Shown here piece by piece: positions 14,566 through 27,300 of a stretch of DNA of 64,000 nt. A program made the position numbers and the translations under genes. Source of the DNA: Chionis minor (lineage: Eukaryota > Chordata > Aves > Charadriiformes > Chionididae); contig VZSF01003599.1 of the NCBI GenBank assembly GCA_013398295.1, positions 1,776,206 through 1,840,205 of the forward strand, given 5' to 3'. The notes beneath the pieces are model-generated. The model saw only the letters and a list, made by a program, of their open reading frames with translations. It did not search any database and was not told the origin of the DNA. Position 1 is the first letter of the stretch. Each line of letters opens with the position of its first letter.

Positions 14566-17500
14566 CCCTGCTAAGCACACAAATTTCCCCACTCCACCCC
14601 CTCTCCCCCCCCAAGAACGGTCTTGTTTCTTACCTTGCACTTGTTTCTTAACCTGCATTTATGTAGTGAGTTAGTTGTGTGTGAATACAGAGCACACATC
14701 TATTCATGTTTACAATTTTGATACTTGTACCTAAGTTTGAGATCCAGAAGAGACTGGTCCAGGCAGCGTGTGAACCTTAGAAGCGATGGCTCTTTCCAAG
14801 GAACTTCAGGCCTATGAGTTAATTTCTGATTTAAAAAAAACCCAAACCACCAACCCAATATCTTTCTAATATATGACCTAAAAAAGGTAGATGTGAAATC
14901 AGATTGAATTTTGTCTTTGTTCTAAATGCAAAAATAGGTATTTGAGTTTTGTAGCTCAATAATATATTGAGTATTGCCCAAAGAGCAATAGAAGTGAAGC
15001 TGTCGCAAGCTTTGGCACAGTGCGGCAACCAAAACTGGTTGGATCCTTGGATTTGCACTGGATCATGTTTGCTGGCCTGTGCCGCCCGCAATATTTTTGT
15101 TTCTGTTACTATAAGGGCTACAGCCACACTTTGTTGTTTTGAAAACATATCCTTAATGTCAACTATACAACGCTCTTTTCTATAAAAATGCATTTTCACA
15201 CATGATTTATTCGTTTCAAAGTTTCAGCGTGAAGAGAAGCAGCTAATGTTTCTGGCCAAGTTTTGCAATCCTAGAGAACGTACAGACAGAACAAAACCTT
15301 TTGTTAAATTTGCTAGCTGTTTGGTTGGGAAAGTACTAAAAGAAAAGGGACCGAATATTTAATTTTTTTTGTATCGTTCTGAGCAAATGGGTACAAACTG
15401 TTCATTTGTAGGTGTTGTCAGTTCAGTGGATGTTTAGCATTTAAAAGAACGCTACAGGGATTGTAGCAAAGGCTGTCTATGGAGAGCTTAGTACTGTAAC
15501 GTGAGGTGATGACACATTCACAAGAATAAACACTATCAGTTTTCAAAATAAGAACCAAAAACCCCCTCAGTTGTATATTTTGTTTTTGCTTAGAGTTGCA
15601 GAGTCTTGAGTTAGGAAAGCACAGGAGGCTGTGCATGTTTTCAGTTTAAATAAAAGTTACCGTGAACTAGATTTTCGCTGATAGTTAGGTGTAGCCCTGG
15701 TGTGCATCGTGTAAGGGATAACAACCAAAAGGCACGTGTAGTTGTTAAATGCCTTAGATTTGCTGAAATTGAAAGAAGCTGCTTCAACAGCAATAGCTGT
15801 TTTAACTAAGCAAAACTTGTGAGAATACAACAAATGTGCTGGAACCACTAATCAAAATATTGACCAATATGCAGCATTTTATTGTAGAAAACCAGTTCAC
15901 CTGGATGAACAGTATCCAATCAAATTCAAATCACATAATTTTTGCCTCTTTTAAACTGTTTTTTATAATATATAGATAAATTACCCACATTATAAAGATG
16001 AGAGCTAGTTAACTAAGTGCTAAAAGACATTACGTACATACAAACCGCTTTGAGAGAAGTATTTGCAGCCAACTCACTCTAACAATCCTTTTCAGTTCCC
16101 TTGCTCAAAGAAGCAATGAGAGGTTGGAAAAGGAGAAAAAAAAAAAAAAACAAACCAAAACCAAAACGCACACTTAGGAAAACAAACCCCAAACCCAAAG
16201 CTTCAAACTACAGCGCTTTTAAGTGCTGCCAAATGCAAGATGGATGTGTCTGTCATGGTATGGGGATAGCTTCTTTCACTTCTTTTGAACCCGAAGGAGA
16301 GGTCCCTGTCTCAGTGAACTGGGCTGAGCTGGTGTAGACCAAGCCAGGCTCCTTGGAAAGGCTGGAACGAGGTGGAAGAGGCAGCTTTGAGTCCACGTTG
16401 CTGGTAGCGATACCCACAGCCTCTGAACACATGAGGCGCAGCCAGTAGAAAGAAGTAAGAGTTCTGAACTGCCTTTCTTGTCTATAAACTGTGCTGCCAA
16501 TTTAAGTCTTGGCGCTGGGTGTTTGTGTTTGAGCTATGGTAGAGTGTCTTCGGTTGCAGCCACTTAAACCTCATAACGGGGGGAGAAAAAGGCCAACGGA
16601 GCAGCTGGTTTAGGAAGGTGACTGCCTAATCCAGACAGAGGTTGTGGGACAGGGATGCGGAAGTCAAAGACGGGCCAGGTGAATGACACAGATTGCTTCT
16701 CCACCAAACGTTGGGAGTCCGAATATCGGCAGGGACAGCAGCTTCACTTCACCCTCTCACTTGGTCTGAGAGCTACTGTGAGTCGTTCCCACTGCTACAG
16801 TCCTTTGCAAGGCCAACTTCATAGGTTTAGGAATGATTTTTTCATCACAAAAGGGATGAAATAAAACCCTCAACACTTTGATTTGGTATGGGCTCACAGT
16901 TCTACACTGGAATAAGATTGTATGAAGAAAAGATAATAAACTCTGTTAGAGCTGACCTGACCTTTTTGTCTGTGGAGCTGCTTCTGCTTTAGAGTTCTGT
17001 GAGTAAGTAGTTTATACTTATTACCAAAAAATGACTGTGCTGGTACAGAGGTGTGTATTGAGTAGGTGGTAAGTTTTGCACAAGATCTTGTTCTGGTTTC
17101 TTGCAGCTGTGCAAATCTAATCAAATTGCACTGACGTACATCTGAATAGTTCCAAGAGAGCTGGTAGTGTTACCCTGGCCGTTCCCTGTAGCAAATGAGA
17201 GCTGAGTTAGTTTACAAAACTTTGGGAGGTTTTTTTGTGTCAGTGAAGTTAAATAAAATCAGTTCTACAACTACTTACCTTGGGTTTCCATGACAAGCCA
17301 GAAAACTTAGCACTAAAATTATAAATTTAAGCACATAGGTGGTGATATATCAGCTGTAACCACCGTGTAAATAATTTCTGTTACTGGCAGAGAAATAGTT
17401 TGACCAGGGGTCATTTTAATCCAGAATATTTACTGGTGTATTAGTAGAGAGTCTGGTATTAGAGAAGTTTTACAAAATCTAGCTGTTAGATTTATTCTTA

Positions 17501-17951
17501 AAATACTCCTTTCTAAGATGTTTGTTAAAACATTTTCATACCAATTGTGCACCAGCTCTCTTGTGGGAAGTTAATGATTCCAATGAAAACAAAGGAAGAA
17601 AACTGTATTGCAGATTGTTTGTATTCTGCAGTGTAAAACGTTCTTTAAAGGATCATTTTCTCTGCTTATATTTAGAAAGTTAACAATAAAAATCTTTAAC
17701 TTCAGGTTGTTTTTCATTTCCTGGTAAACTTCAGCTACAGCACCTGCTAATTTTCTGTTTCAATAACATAATCACCCGGAATTAACATGAGGTGAACAAG
17801 GAAAGCTGAAACTGAAAGTTAGGTTTAATTATTGCAAGGTAGGTCACACATTGCTGTGGAAGCGTTGCGACCAGCATCACCAACATATATCATAGTGGTT
17901 GATCTTTCTTTGTTGTTCAACCTTTATCTTCAAAAGTCTAGCCCTTCCTCC
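14566..17951. other. Intergenic DNA, no gene recognised
   Basis: AT-rich sequence with an A-rich block at about 16138-16200. I see no exon with coding character and no recognisable RNA gene. Confidence 0.5.
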
Positions 17952-18178
17952 AAGGAGAGGGGGGGAAAAAAAGAGGGGAAGTGGAAAAAAAAAAAGAGGG
18001 AAAGGGAAAAAAAAAGAGGGGAAAGGGGAAAAAAAAGAGGGAAAGGGAAAAAAAAAGAGGGGAAGGGGGGAAAAAAAGAGGGAAAGGGGAAAAAAAAGAG
18101 GGGAAGGGGAAAAAAAAAGAGGGGAAAGGGAAAAAAAAAGAGGGGAAGAAAAAAAAAAAAAAGAAGGGAGGGGGAAAA
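17952..18178 (+). repeat. Homopurine tract (GGGAAAGGGGAAAAAAAGA-type units)
   Basis: 227 bases contain only A and G except for one T at 17982, so 196 consecutive bases (17983-18178) are purine only. Loose tandem units of about 16-20 bases alternate A runs of 7-15 with G runs of 3-6. Such mirror-symmetric polypurine tracts can form H-DNA triplexes, and the G runs could form G-quadruplexes. The long low-complexity open frames across both strands here (K/G/E-rich on +, F/P/S-rich on -) are artefacts of the repeat. Confidence 0.95.
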
Positions 18179-18189
18179 TAAAAAGCATG

Positions 18190-18690
18190 GGGAGAGGAAC
18201 CTGTGGCGTGTCGCTTCCCAGTGCTGTTTGCAAGCCTCCGGAGGCAGCGAGAGATCATCGGGCTTCTCCTGTTGTGTTTGGGCAACTTCTACCTGCCAGC
18301 AAATGGCCGAGCCGCAGAGCAGCTCCCTCCTGGCCTCTTCCCTGCTCTCTGCTCCATGGGACAGAACATCTCGAGGTCTTTCGCAGCCCCCCAGTACTGT
18401 CACGGGGGGTCCCAGTTTCCTCCCTCCTGGCTGCCTTCGCAGGGCTGGGGAGAAACCTCTCCGCTCGGTGCAGGCTGCCCCGGTACCCGGCGCTGCAGAC
18501 CTTTGCGCTTTTATTGACAGGCAGGTCCTTTCAATGCACGTTATTTCATCTGCCGGCTCCTGGGGAGCAATCCCCGGAGACTGCCGGTCTTCCCAGCCTT
18601 GGGCTGGTTGCTCGGGTTTGCACGCAGGATGCCCGGCGCTGCCTCGGCTCCGCGGTGGGAGCGGTGTCACTTTCCACACCAGGTTTCCGG
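18190..18690 (+). promoter_or_regulatory. Second CpG-rich patch, candidate ADGRD1 promoter
   Basis: About 30 CpG dinucleotides in 480 bases and GC content clearly above both flanks, directly after the homopurine tract and 2.6 kb upstream of the first ADGRD1 coding exon. GA-rich tracts beside CpG islands are common at promoters, so this is a plausible ADGRD1 promoter. No TATA box or defined start site is visible. It could instead be a GC-rich repeat. Confidence 0.4.
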
Positions 18691-21311
18691 AGGATCACAG
18701 GAATAAATTCAGAATTTGTTTCTGCAAAGAATCTCCAATGTCTGCTTGCAATTTGCTGTTTCCACAAAAATTTTTGGCAGTGAACATGTTTGCTTGGATT
18801 CTCACAATTGTTTTGGTAAGCATATTCTTTCCCTTGACAGGCCCCTCTTGGCAAATATTTTAAATTCCTGTCTTTCTCTTTTTATATTTTAGCTTTTCGT
18901 CGGATTTTTAGCTGCTACTCTCTGTTGTTTCTAAGGCTGACTCTACTTGTTAGTACGCGATGCAGAATTTCTAGGTTTTACACAGAATTCCTCCTCTTCC
19001 TTCAGGACATGGAGGAGTTTGTGGCTAAGAGTAAGGAGGGAAGGCGTCTTAAAAAAACCTAAAGGGAAATAAGCAAAACCTAGACTGGTTAGAACTAAGT
19101 GGGAAGCTAAATTTTTGTAGGAACTGAAATTCAAAATTTTCAGAATTATTTTATAGTAGGCCCTCAATCAGGGTTACAAACAAAATACACATTTTATTTC
19201 AATATTGAAATTTTGTAATATTAAACTTTGGTAACGTTGACGTATTCATGCAGCATGACTATTTTAAACTTTCTGAAATTAATTTTGATCTCTTCCGTCC
19301 TTGGACCCTGGAGTCCCTTCTACTCACCAGTCACCTGCAAGGAGCTACCTACCACCAGGAGCCTGGGAAGTTCAGCATATATTGGGGGAACCAGCTGGGT
19401 AAATCAGGGCCACAGCTGCTACCAAACTTGCTGGGCTTCCAGCTAGTATATAAAATGGCTGCAGAAAGCTGTTTCATCCCAAAAGTTTTAATTGACTTTA
19501 GTAGAGTTTGGTGCAGAAGTCGTGACTAAGAAGTAGACAAGGGAAAGGGTTATTATAGAACAGAGCTAAGAAAAGGAACTAGGCAAATATGGGACGATAT
19601 AGGTACCTGAAGGGATGGGGCCAAGAGTCACAAAATGGATGGGCAGGGCAAGAATGGTAATTAAAGGTCGGAATATAAGTCATTGAGGGGCAGTGACACG
19701 CATGGAAGCAGGAACGCACAATCACTTTTCTATAGATCACTATCCTGTGCGTCCATTGATTTTTAGGCAGAGAATGCTTTGCTGCACGTGTAAGCATCCG
19801 GGCCTGAAAATAAGATCTAATCTATTGGCATAACTGTTGGCAAAAAAAAAAAAGGTAAATAAAATAATTTGAATTTTGCAGAGATATTAGCATGGTCTGA
19901 TTCTGATTTTTTTGGTTTCTGATCTTGCCTCTATCACCTTTAAATGGCTCATGTGAGGGTGAAGAAGGGATTGATATGGAAATGCAAGGGAGAGATGAAC
20001 AGGGATGGAAAGCTTATTAACTTTTGTTTAAATATCACCCTTTCAGTTTATTTCACTGAAAATAAAAAAGAACTTGAAGGGAACTGAAACCAAGATTTTA
20101 CCGTAGAGGAGCACATTACATCAAGGATATCTCAACTGGTTCCAGCTGCCATTTTTCTTTTACATATAAAACAGTGCTTAATATTTGTGACGTAGTGCAG
20201 AGTGTAATTGGGAGGCTTTTATAAAAATACTTAAATATAATTGTTTTTATTAAAAAAAAGTAAAGTGGCAAACAGAGAAGTATTTTCTTCGTTCTTTTAC
20301 TAGTTTTGTTGTGCAGCTTTGAGCAAATCAGTGAAATGGCTGATGCCTCAGTTTCCCTTTCTTGGTAGAGACACAGTGAAATTAATCCTTTGGAGTGCCA
20401 TGTGATTTAAATCAGTTTGGTTTTTTTAAGGTCATGATTTTTTAGACAGAAATGCAATCAGTTGTTTTAATAAATAGATCTTAGCTTTCCTTCAAAAATT
20501 TCTGTCCAAAACCTGCTTTATTTTTCTTAAGCATTGGAATTATGACCACTTGTTCTGGCTTTGATTTTTCTTTAAGTGTGCAGATTGCGAAGAGCAAACA
20601 ATCTCTCCTGTCTGCTCACTGAAGCACATTGACTTGTTTCCGCTTGTTCCTGGCTGGCTGGTGTTAGGACCCAGAAAAGAGACAGCAGCAACGTGATATA
20701 AATAGAGTACCAGAATGGGACAAAGTTTGAGAAGAAAGCATGACATCACTCGGACTTTCTCTCCACCCAAAAAGATCTGGGATGGAGGTGCAAACGTGAG
20801 CTGGACAAGCGAGGAGTTAGCAACTCTTTTCAGCTCCGTTTCTGAGGAAATAGAATGAGTTACCTGCCCGATGTGCTATAAGGGAGTACGTTTTTTTTGC
20901 TAGCAAAACCAAAACTGGCTTCAGACCTCTGACAACGTGAAAGTAATTGAAAGGAAAAGACAACCGTAGGAAGAAAGTTGAAAACAAGATATTTTCTTTT
21001 TGGCACAGATTGCAACAGAAATATTTGACTTCTTTCCATGGAACGGTACAGCTTTCGGACCTGATGCACATTTCTTTTAATTTTCCTCCAATCACGGTAA
21101 TTTATTTCTAGTTAAATGAAGAGATCAAAGTGTGAAGCAAGCAAATACTACTTAAAGGGTCTGGAAGGATATTTTGCCATCACTGAAGGAACAGACTTTT
21201 TGAACCTGCATGGAAAATGGCCCTTTTAATACAAAAAGTAGCAAAGGAAAACTTATGATTGAAATCTTACGGGAATTTGATTTCAGTTGTACTTTTAACC
21301 TTAAATAGACC
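18691..21311. other. Upstream flank of the first ADGRD1 coding exon
   Basis: AT-rich, no coding exon seen. A MIR-like fragment lies at 20310-20365. A weak acceptor (tttcag ending 21286) precedes the ADGRD1 start codon by 25 bases. The 5'UTR is either continuous here or spliced from an upstream leader exon. Confidence 0.45.
20305..20370 (+). mobile_element. MIR-like SINE relic
   Basis: A stretch reading tttgagcaaatcagtg followed by gcctcagtttccctttc matches the remembered order of the MIR core (gggcaagtca... then gcctcagtttcctc). Short and old. Confidence 0.5.
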
Positions 21312-21380
21312 ATGGAGAATTTGTTATCTCTGCTCTGTTGTCATTATTCTTTGCTGATTTTATTTCAGTACAAATATCAG
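21312..21380 (+). CDS. ADGRD1: ADGRD1 exon 1: signal peptide
   Basis: ATG at 21312 in good context (gaccATGG). 23 codons, [20 protein letters not shown] and three more, phase 0 at a gtaatg donor. The hydrophobic Leu-rich core is the secretory signal. It matches the human MEKLLRLCCW start, which fixes the initiation codon. Confidence 0.93.
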
Positions 21381-24300
21381 GTAATGTTCTGAATATGGTC
21401 AGTACTGAGATATATTTGAATTCCTCTTAGGAAGTTTTGCCTCACTATGTCTCATTATGTAATGTTTTATGTGCAGGTGTACGGAAACTATTCCCAGCTA
21501 CCCAAGCACCCAGGTAAGGAATGTTCTATTTACATTTTATGACAATGTGCACAAATATTACTTGCTTTTTTGGGGCTGTTATTTTTCATTTTCTTAGTAG
21601 CTCCAAAGAAACTGTGATCCTACATGTGAATGTCAGCTCTGTATTAAAAATGTAATGAAGTCTAAAGTATCAGAGTGTCCCAGTCATTTTAAATTCAGTA
21701 ACCAACCTACTAAATATTCGGGGTAGAAATATATTTGGAGAAAAATGTCATGTATTTGATACGTAGAAAAATCCTATACACACTGTTTGTTTATTTTACT
21801 TTTTTTTTTGGGGCGCGAGTTTCTGAATCAGACCTCTACACAGACTATTTTCTTTTTTTCTCAGTTTCTTAGTGCTCAGCATTTTCAGTTCAATGATTTA
21901 CAGTTAGATACGCCAGCTTGTATACTTTGCAGTGCTTTGGCATGGCTTCAAGTCATCTACCCTCCTCCCAGCCTTCGTGCTTAAGTTTAAATCAGTTATA
22001 GAGCATATTAAGGACCTCTCATCTGTTTTCAATGTAGAAAAAACTTGCTCAAAGCTTATCTGGGGTCTGTGTGTGTAACTGCAGAATTCTTCCATTTATA
22101 TAAATAGTTTAACCTCAAGCCTCATGGTGGTGTACAAGCACAATTTTACTGCTTTACGGATTCATGTATGGCTTTGTGCTTTTAAGTTTTAACCATATGT
22201 AATTATTTTCAAAATAAAATAGAGAGCAGTGTGGCAAAGCCATGTTGCCTGCTATTGCAGTAGCTTCAGCCCAGTTTCTTTTTTTGTGTGTTCTACTTTA
22301 ACTGAAAAACAAAGAAACACAGTCTCATTTCCTATAGATGAGGATCACTGGCTTCTAGCAGATGGAACAATAGTGGGGAAAAAAGCCTCCCCCAGTAAGG
22401 GGGAAAGTTACACACCGTTTCTTTTGCAGTAGAGCGTATGTGGGAAAGCACAAGTGCAAGCAATGCTTTCTGGATTTGGACTAAGCTGTAAACAAGTCCT
22501 GTGACTTTCTTCTAAACACGGAGTAGTTACCTCTTGGAAGGATATTGCAAGTGTAAGTTGAATTCTAGGCAACAGGTATTTGTTTTCAGAGGTCTCAGGG
22601 CCGACTGGCTACAAGTGGGGTAACAGCATGGCTTTTACATAGCTCCGAACTGGGAGCTGGGAAAGCCACCGATATGCAGCATTGCTCTAGGCAATCCACT
22701 TGGCTATAGATCTATTCCCCTTCCCATTTATCCCAGCTTTTAACTATAAGCTCCTTAGAATATCGCTTTTTCTTATGAGTCTGATGCCGGCCATGGCCAT
22801 TCCTTTGTTGTGATGCCACTACTAAGACTTCTACTGCTACTACTGAAATACTTGTGCCATGTTGTGACATATTTTTTTGGCATCTAATAGTTTTCTCTTG
22901 GGACTTTTCTATTTTTCTCAGTTTTATTTTCTGTCACCTCCTTTTGCATTAATCCTTTTTTTTTCCCCCTGATACAAAAGGGAGACGTTAACGGGACCAA
23001 GAGGTATTTGCATATAAGCACACTGGGAAGCAGCGGGCACGTTCTGTGCTCTGCGAAACAGAGCTGGTAGTTTGGTGAAAGTTGGATGGAGGTACATTGC
23101 ACAGGGAGCCTGTGTAGATGCTCGCAATACCATAGGAATTTATAATTCCCATTTCTTTTGCAGCAGCCAGAATATGTTCTTTGAAGATAGAACTAAGCAC
23201 ATACCCAGATTTAATTTATGTAAATGCAAAAAACCCTTGTTCTTATATCCCATTTTCTCAGTGTGCTTTGCCATGCTCAGCTTAGTTGAGTTTGGGTTGC
23301 TTAGAATTTTCGGATTTAGTTTTGTACATGCTTATTCTATTTCATTATTCTCTTACGTTGGCAGTAGCTTTCTCCTTTTGTGAGCAGTTGTGCCTTTCTC
23401 TGTATCTTCTAAATATTCAAAGGAAATGTATAGCCATAGAATCTCATGCATTTCTCTAAAGGCATCCCCATCTTATCTATTTATACTCATTTCTCTGTGG
23501 GAAAACCTCTATGACAACTGCAAACATTTCTCATTAGGTGGGACAATAATAGATCCTGGTCAATTGTGAATCATTTGCTGGGTATCTTCTGCATAGTTGA
23601 GTTTGGAAGCAAGTCTGAATAGTTTGTGTATCCTCACAAGGTGCAGAGCTGATTTTAGTTCTGTGCTCTCAATCTGCAGTTGTTTCTTGTGACGTTTAGC
23701 AATTTTATCAGCTTTACATTCTTGTTTTAATAGTCTTAGGATCTGCTCTGTGTTACAGCTCTGAAACTCTACCATGAGGACGGAGAGCATCAAACTGATC
23801 TCCACGGTGTGGGCTAGGCAGTTTAAGGACGCAAATAAAATTTTTGCACCTTCATATCTATGCTAAAGAAATCCTGTTTGTATCCTGGATGTTAAAATGA
23901 TAGAATAATTATCAAATAAGCAAGCTGTTTTGATCTCCAGAGTGAAGAGAGGTGTGGGATAGATGGTAAATGTCAAAGCACTCTCCTTGTCATTTGCCTA
24001 TATTTGCACACTCGGTGTGGGGAGCTTTTGTATGGTGTATGACAGCTGAAGTGGTTTTTAAGACACTTATCTCTATCAGCTTCACACCTCGAGTTCTTGA
24101 AAGATTGCTTGGGAATGAAAAATTATTTTAGGGCAAATACCTACCAATATGGTGTAATATAAGTACTTGCTCTCTCCGTACCTGTTGTCTGTTGTGTCAT
24201 TCTCCTCCTTCCCCCCAAAGAAAAGATTGACTCAAACTAATAGGAGACATGCCATGATGGTCAACAGAACACGTTCTTATTTGCATTCACAGTAAAACTT

Positions 24301-27300
24301 TGTGTATTTGTATTCATCTTCTAAAACTTTCTTAGATATAGAAGATTATAATTTTTTTTTCAGCACAACTGGTTAATTATTATTTAAATTGTTAATTATT
24401 TTGAGAAGAAAGGATTTCTTTCCACTAACAGGATAATAAAAAATGTTTTCCTACATTATTAATGCTTTACCCTTAAAATAGAATTGTTATCTTCACACAA
24501 AATTTGATTGGTTTGGGCAGGCCGCTTCGGTCAGGTTTGAGTAGTCACCTCTGAAATCTGTTCAAACTCATCAATTAGTCCATGTGGATAAATCTGCTGA
24601 TGAAAAGCAGCAGATGTTTGGCTTTTGTCAGCTTGTCCACCTGTTGCTAAGGAGGACATTTAGGAAAACAAAATATTCGCATCAGCCACAAGGAGTTGTT
24701 CTGGTTTTGGTGTAGTGGAGCAGGTTGTGAAGGAATAGCTAATGCCGCATAGGGGGGAATGAGCTCTTTTCCATATGGTGCTTAATATTCTGGAACCCCT
24801 TCTCTTGAGGAACATCAAATTCCTTCTGCTGAATAAGTTCTGCTATAGGACTCTGTTAAAGTGAGAGTTGCCTGCAGACACCGGGAAGGCTGACTTTGCA
24901 GTAACAACTGTGCAGGCACCTACACCCCCTTCCACACCGCAGCTCCTCCACCACGGAGTACTGCTCCTTGCTGTGTCGGGTTAGCATCTTTCCATAGAAG
25001 ACCAAAGGTGAAAAAACACTTGGATTAATATAACCTGAAGGTGTTGCACTGATTTTTCCAGTGGGTTTTGGAGAGAGGTTAAAATTCCTGGGAACTCTCT
25101 AACATCTTCTATGGAGGAGGCAGGAGCAGCAGCATTGTGCTACAGAGGCTAAATATTCCCCCACACGTTCCCTTCTCAGGGCTTTGTACTATCCTCTCTG
25201 TGTTTACAATCTTGGTAAAATCTTGAAATTACTCTTGAATGATTCCTCAACTTCGCTTCAGTGAAAGCCGCCTCATGCGCTAGCGGAGATTTATTCAGAG
25301 ATTGTTACACATTTTAAGTGCAATTAAAATAAAAAAACAATTGAGTTTTAAAAACAGGTTTTCTGCAGTGATCAATCAGATATATGGCTTTAATCCACTC
25401 TGCCATTTTGATTTATGATCTCCCTTATGTGCTGTACTTGATTTACTTGTTTTACTTAACTTATCGATCTTCTTTATTGTCGTTCTCTGTGGAGACGTGT
25501 TAAGCTCCTTGTTGGTCCTTACTTTGAAAACCTTTTCATCTGTTTTTCTTCAAAGGTTTCAAAGTTCTCGCGTCGGCTTCCCATTACTGGCCACTGGAAG
25601 ATGTGGATGGAATTCATGAGTTTCGGGATACGAATGGAGGTAGACAAAGGATTCGTTGACACTGGCAATATCATAAGTATTTATGGCAGTCTGTAAGTAG
25701 AAAGGGAGCAGGAGAAGTCACAGGGGTTACCTTCTGTACCACAGCAGCTCAGGGGATTTTTTCAGTTAAGGTTTTTGCAGTGCTCCAATGTCCAAATGAT
25801 ATTGTATTTGTGAACTGATTTTTATAGAGTATTCTCAGACATTTTATGGGCTGTCTACACATTGTTAATGTTATAAAGAGAAAAGGTTTATGATCCAAAG
25901 AGTCATTGAAATCGTAATGTTATTAGCTGGTTTGGTACATGCGTAGCACGAACTAATACATTGAGTGGCTGAGGTCTTTGGCTGTGCCGGCAGTGAAGAT
26001 GTCTTCTTTTGGCTTTTTGGAAGGAGTGATTCTTCAGGCACTTCTCAAAACTGCATGTAGTATCAATAGAAAGAGAAGTGTAAGCTCTTATCCGATTACT
26101 TCTTACTCGTTTTTATCTGCTTTTGGATATTTCCTTAAAAGCAGTATTGCAGCATTAGATCAAACATTTTTTTCCAATCGGGCAAAACCAAGAGAGGTTT
26201 GGGAAGGCAAAACTGGCTGATTTGAAAGAATCAGTTGTCAGGACTGCGAGATCCCAGACGGAATGGTATTAAAAGGCGGTCTGATTGGATTCAGCAGTTT
26301 TCTTGTTCTGATGCCTCACATCAGGAACAAAAAGGGTGACAGGGTCTTCCCGGGGATGTGCAGGTGATGTAATTAATGGAGCTTGGACTGGGCCACTGTA
26401 TCCCATCACAGCGTCATGGGCTTGCGGGGCCATTCCTTCCAGGAGAAATTGTCAGCTATGCTCTGCCTCCTTCCCTTCGGAGACTCAAAAGTCCCTTAGT
26501 AATTTTCCCATGAACTGTTTTTCCTCTGCTGACATTTCAGCCAATTCCAAGCTGGGCTGATGTATATTCCCCAGTATTTCTCTCACTAGGGCTGACGGTC
26601 CCGGCGGCTGAGGTGGACTGTTTTGTGCTGGTGCAAGGGGCAGCTGCTGTGTTACTGCCGGTGACGGGAGTGTCTTTACTCGGCAAGATCACCGCAGAGG
26701 ATTAAATCAGGAGTTAAAGACATTTACAACCCTACATGAAAAACGTTACAAAAGTGCGAAGTTATTGCTCTTTATTACGCAAAAATGGCAACATCAATCT
26801 CTGTTCCTAAGTGGGGGAAAGATCCATAAATATGTAAAACCTTTTATTCCGGAGGTGTTCAAGTATTTTAAGATTAAAGTTTGACCGATCTTTCCACAAA
26901 ATTTCTTAAAGGAATGAAATCAGCTGACCAGAAATAAATCTGGGCAATGTTCTGCTCCCATTAGAGGCTGATGGCAACATTCCCGTTGACTTCAATAGAA
27001 TCATAATTTGGCTTACAAAAACTTACTGTATGAGTTCTCTAACACTGTGTTAAAGTAATTTTCTGACACTGGACTTCATGTAGTTTCAAGAAGAGTAAAG
27101 CACTCCATAACTAGCACTTTTTTGGAACTTTTGTTACAAAGATGTTGTTTTGAAAGTGCTTGAAAGTGATATATAAAATATAGCTCTTGGAAAAATGAAA
27201 AGTGATGTTAAATGTTTTTTTCAAATTATGTTAAATTGCATTATTTGAGCAAAATTCAGAAATCTTTTCAGTAGTATCTTGAAGAGATAAAGCAGAACAT

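Noticed and set aside
17832..18863. Long open frames (up to 343 codons) on both strands
   Set aside because: They exist because the homopurine tract lacks stop codons. Translations are Lys/Gly/Glu or Phe/Pro/Ser runs joined to unrelated sequence.
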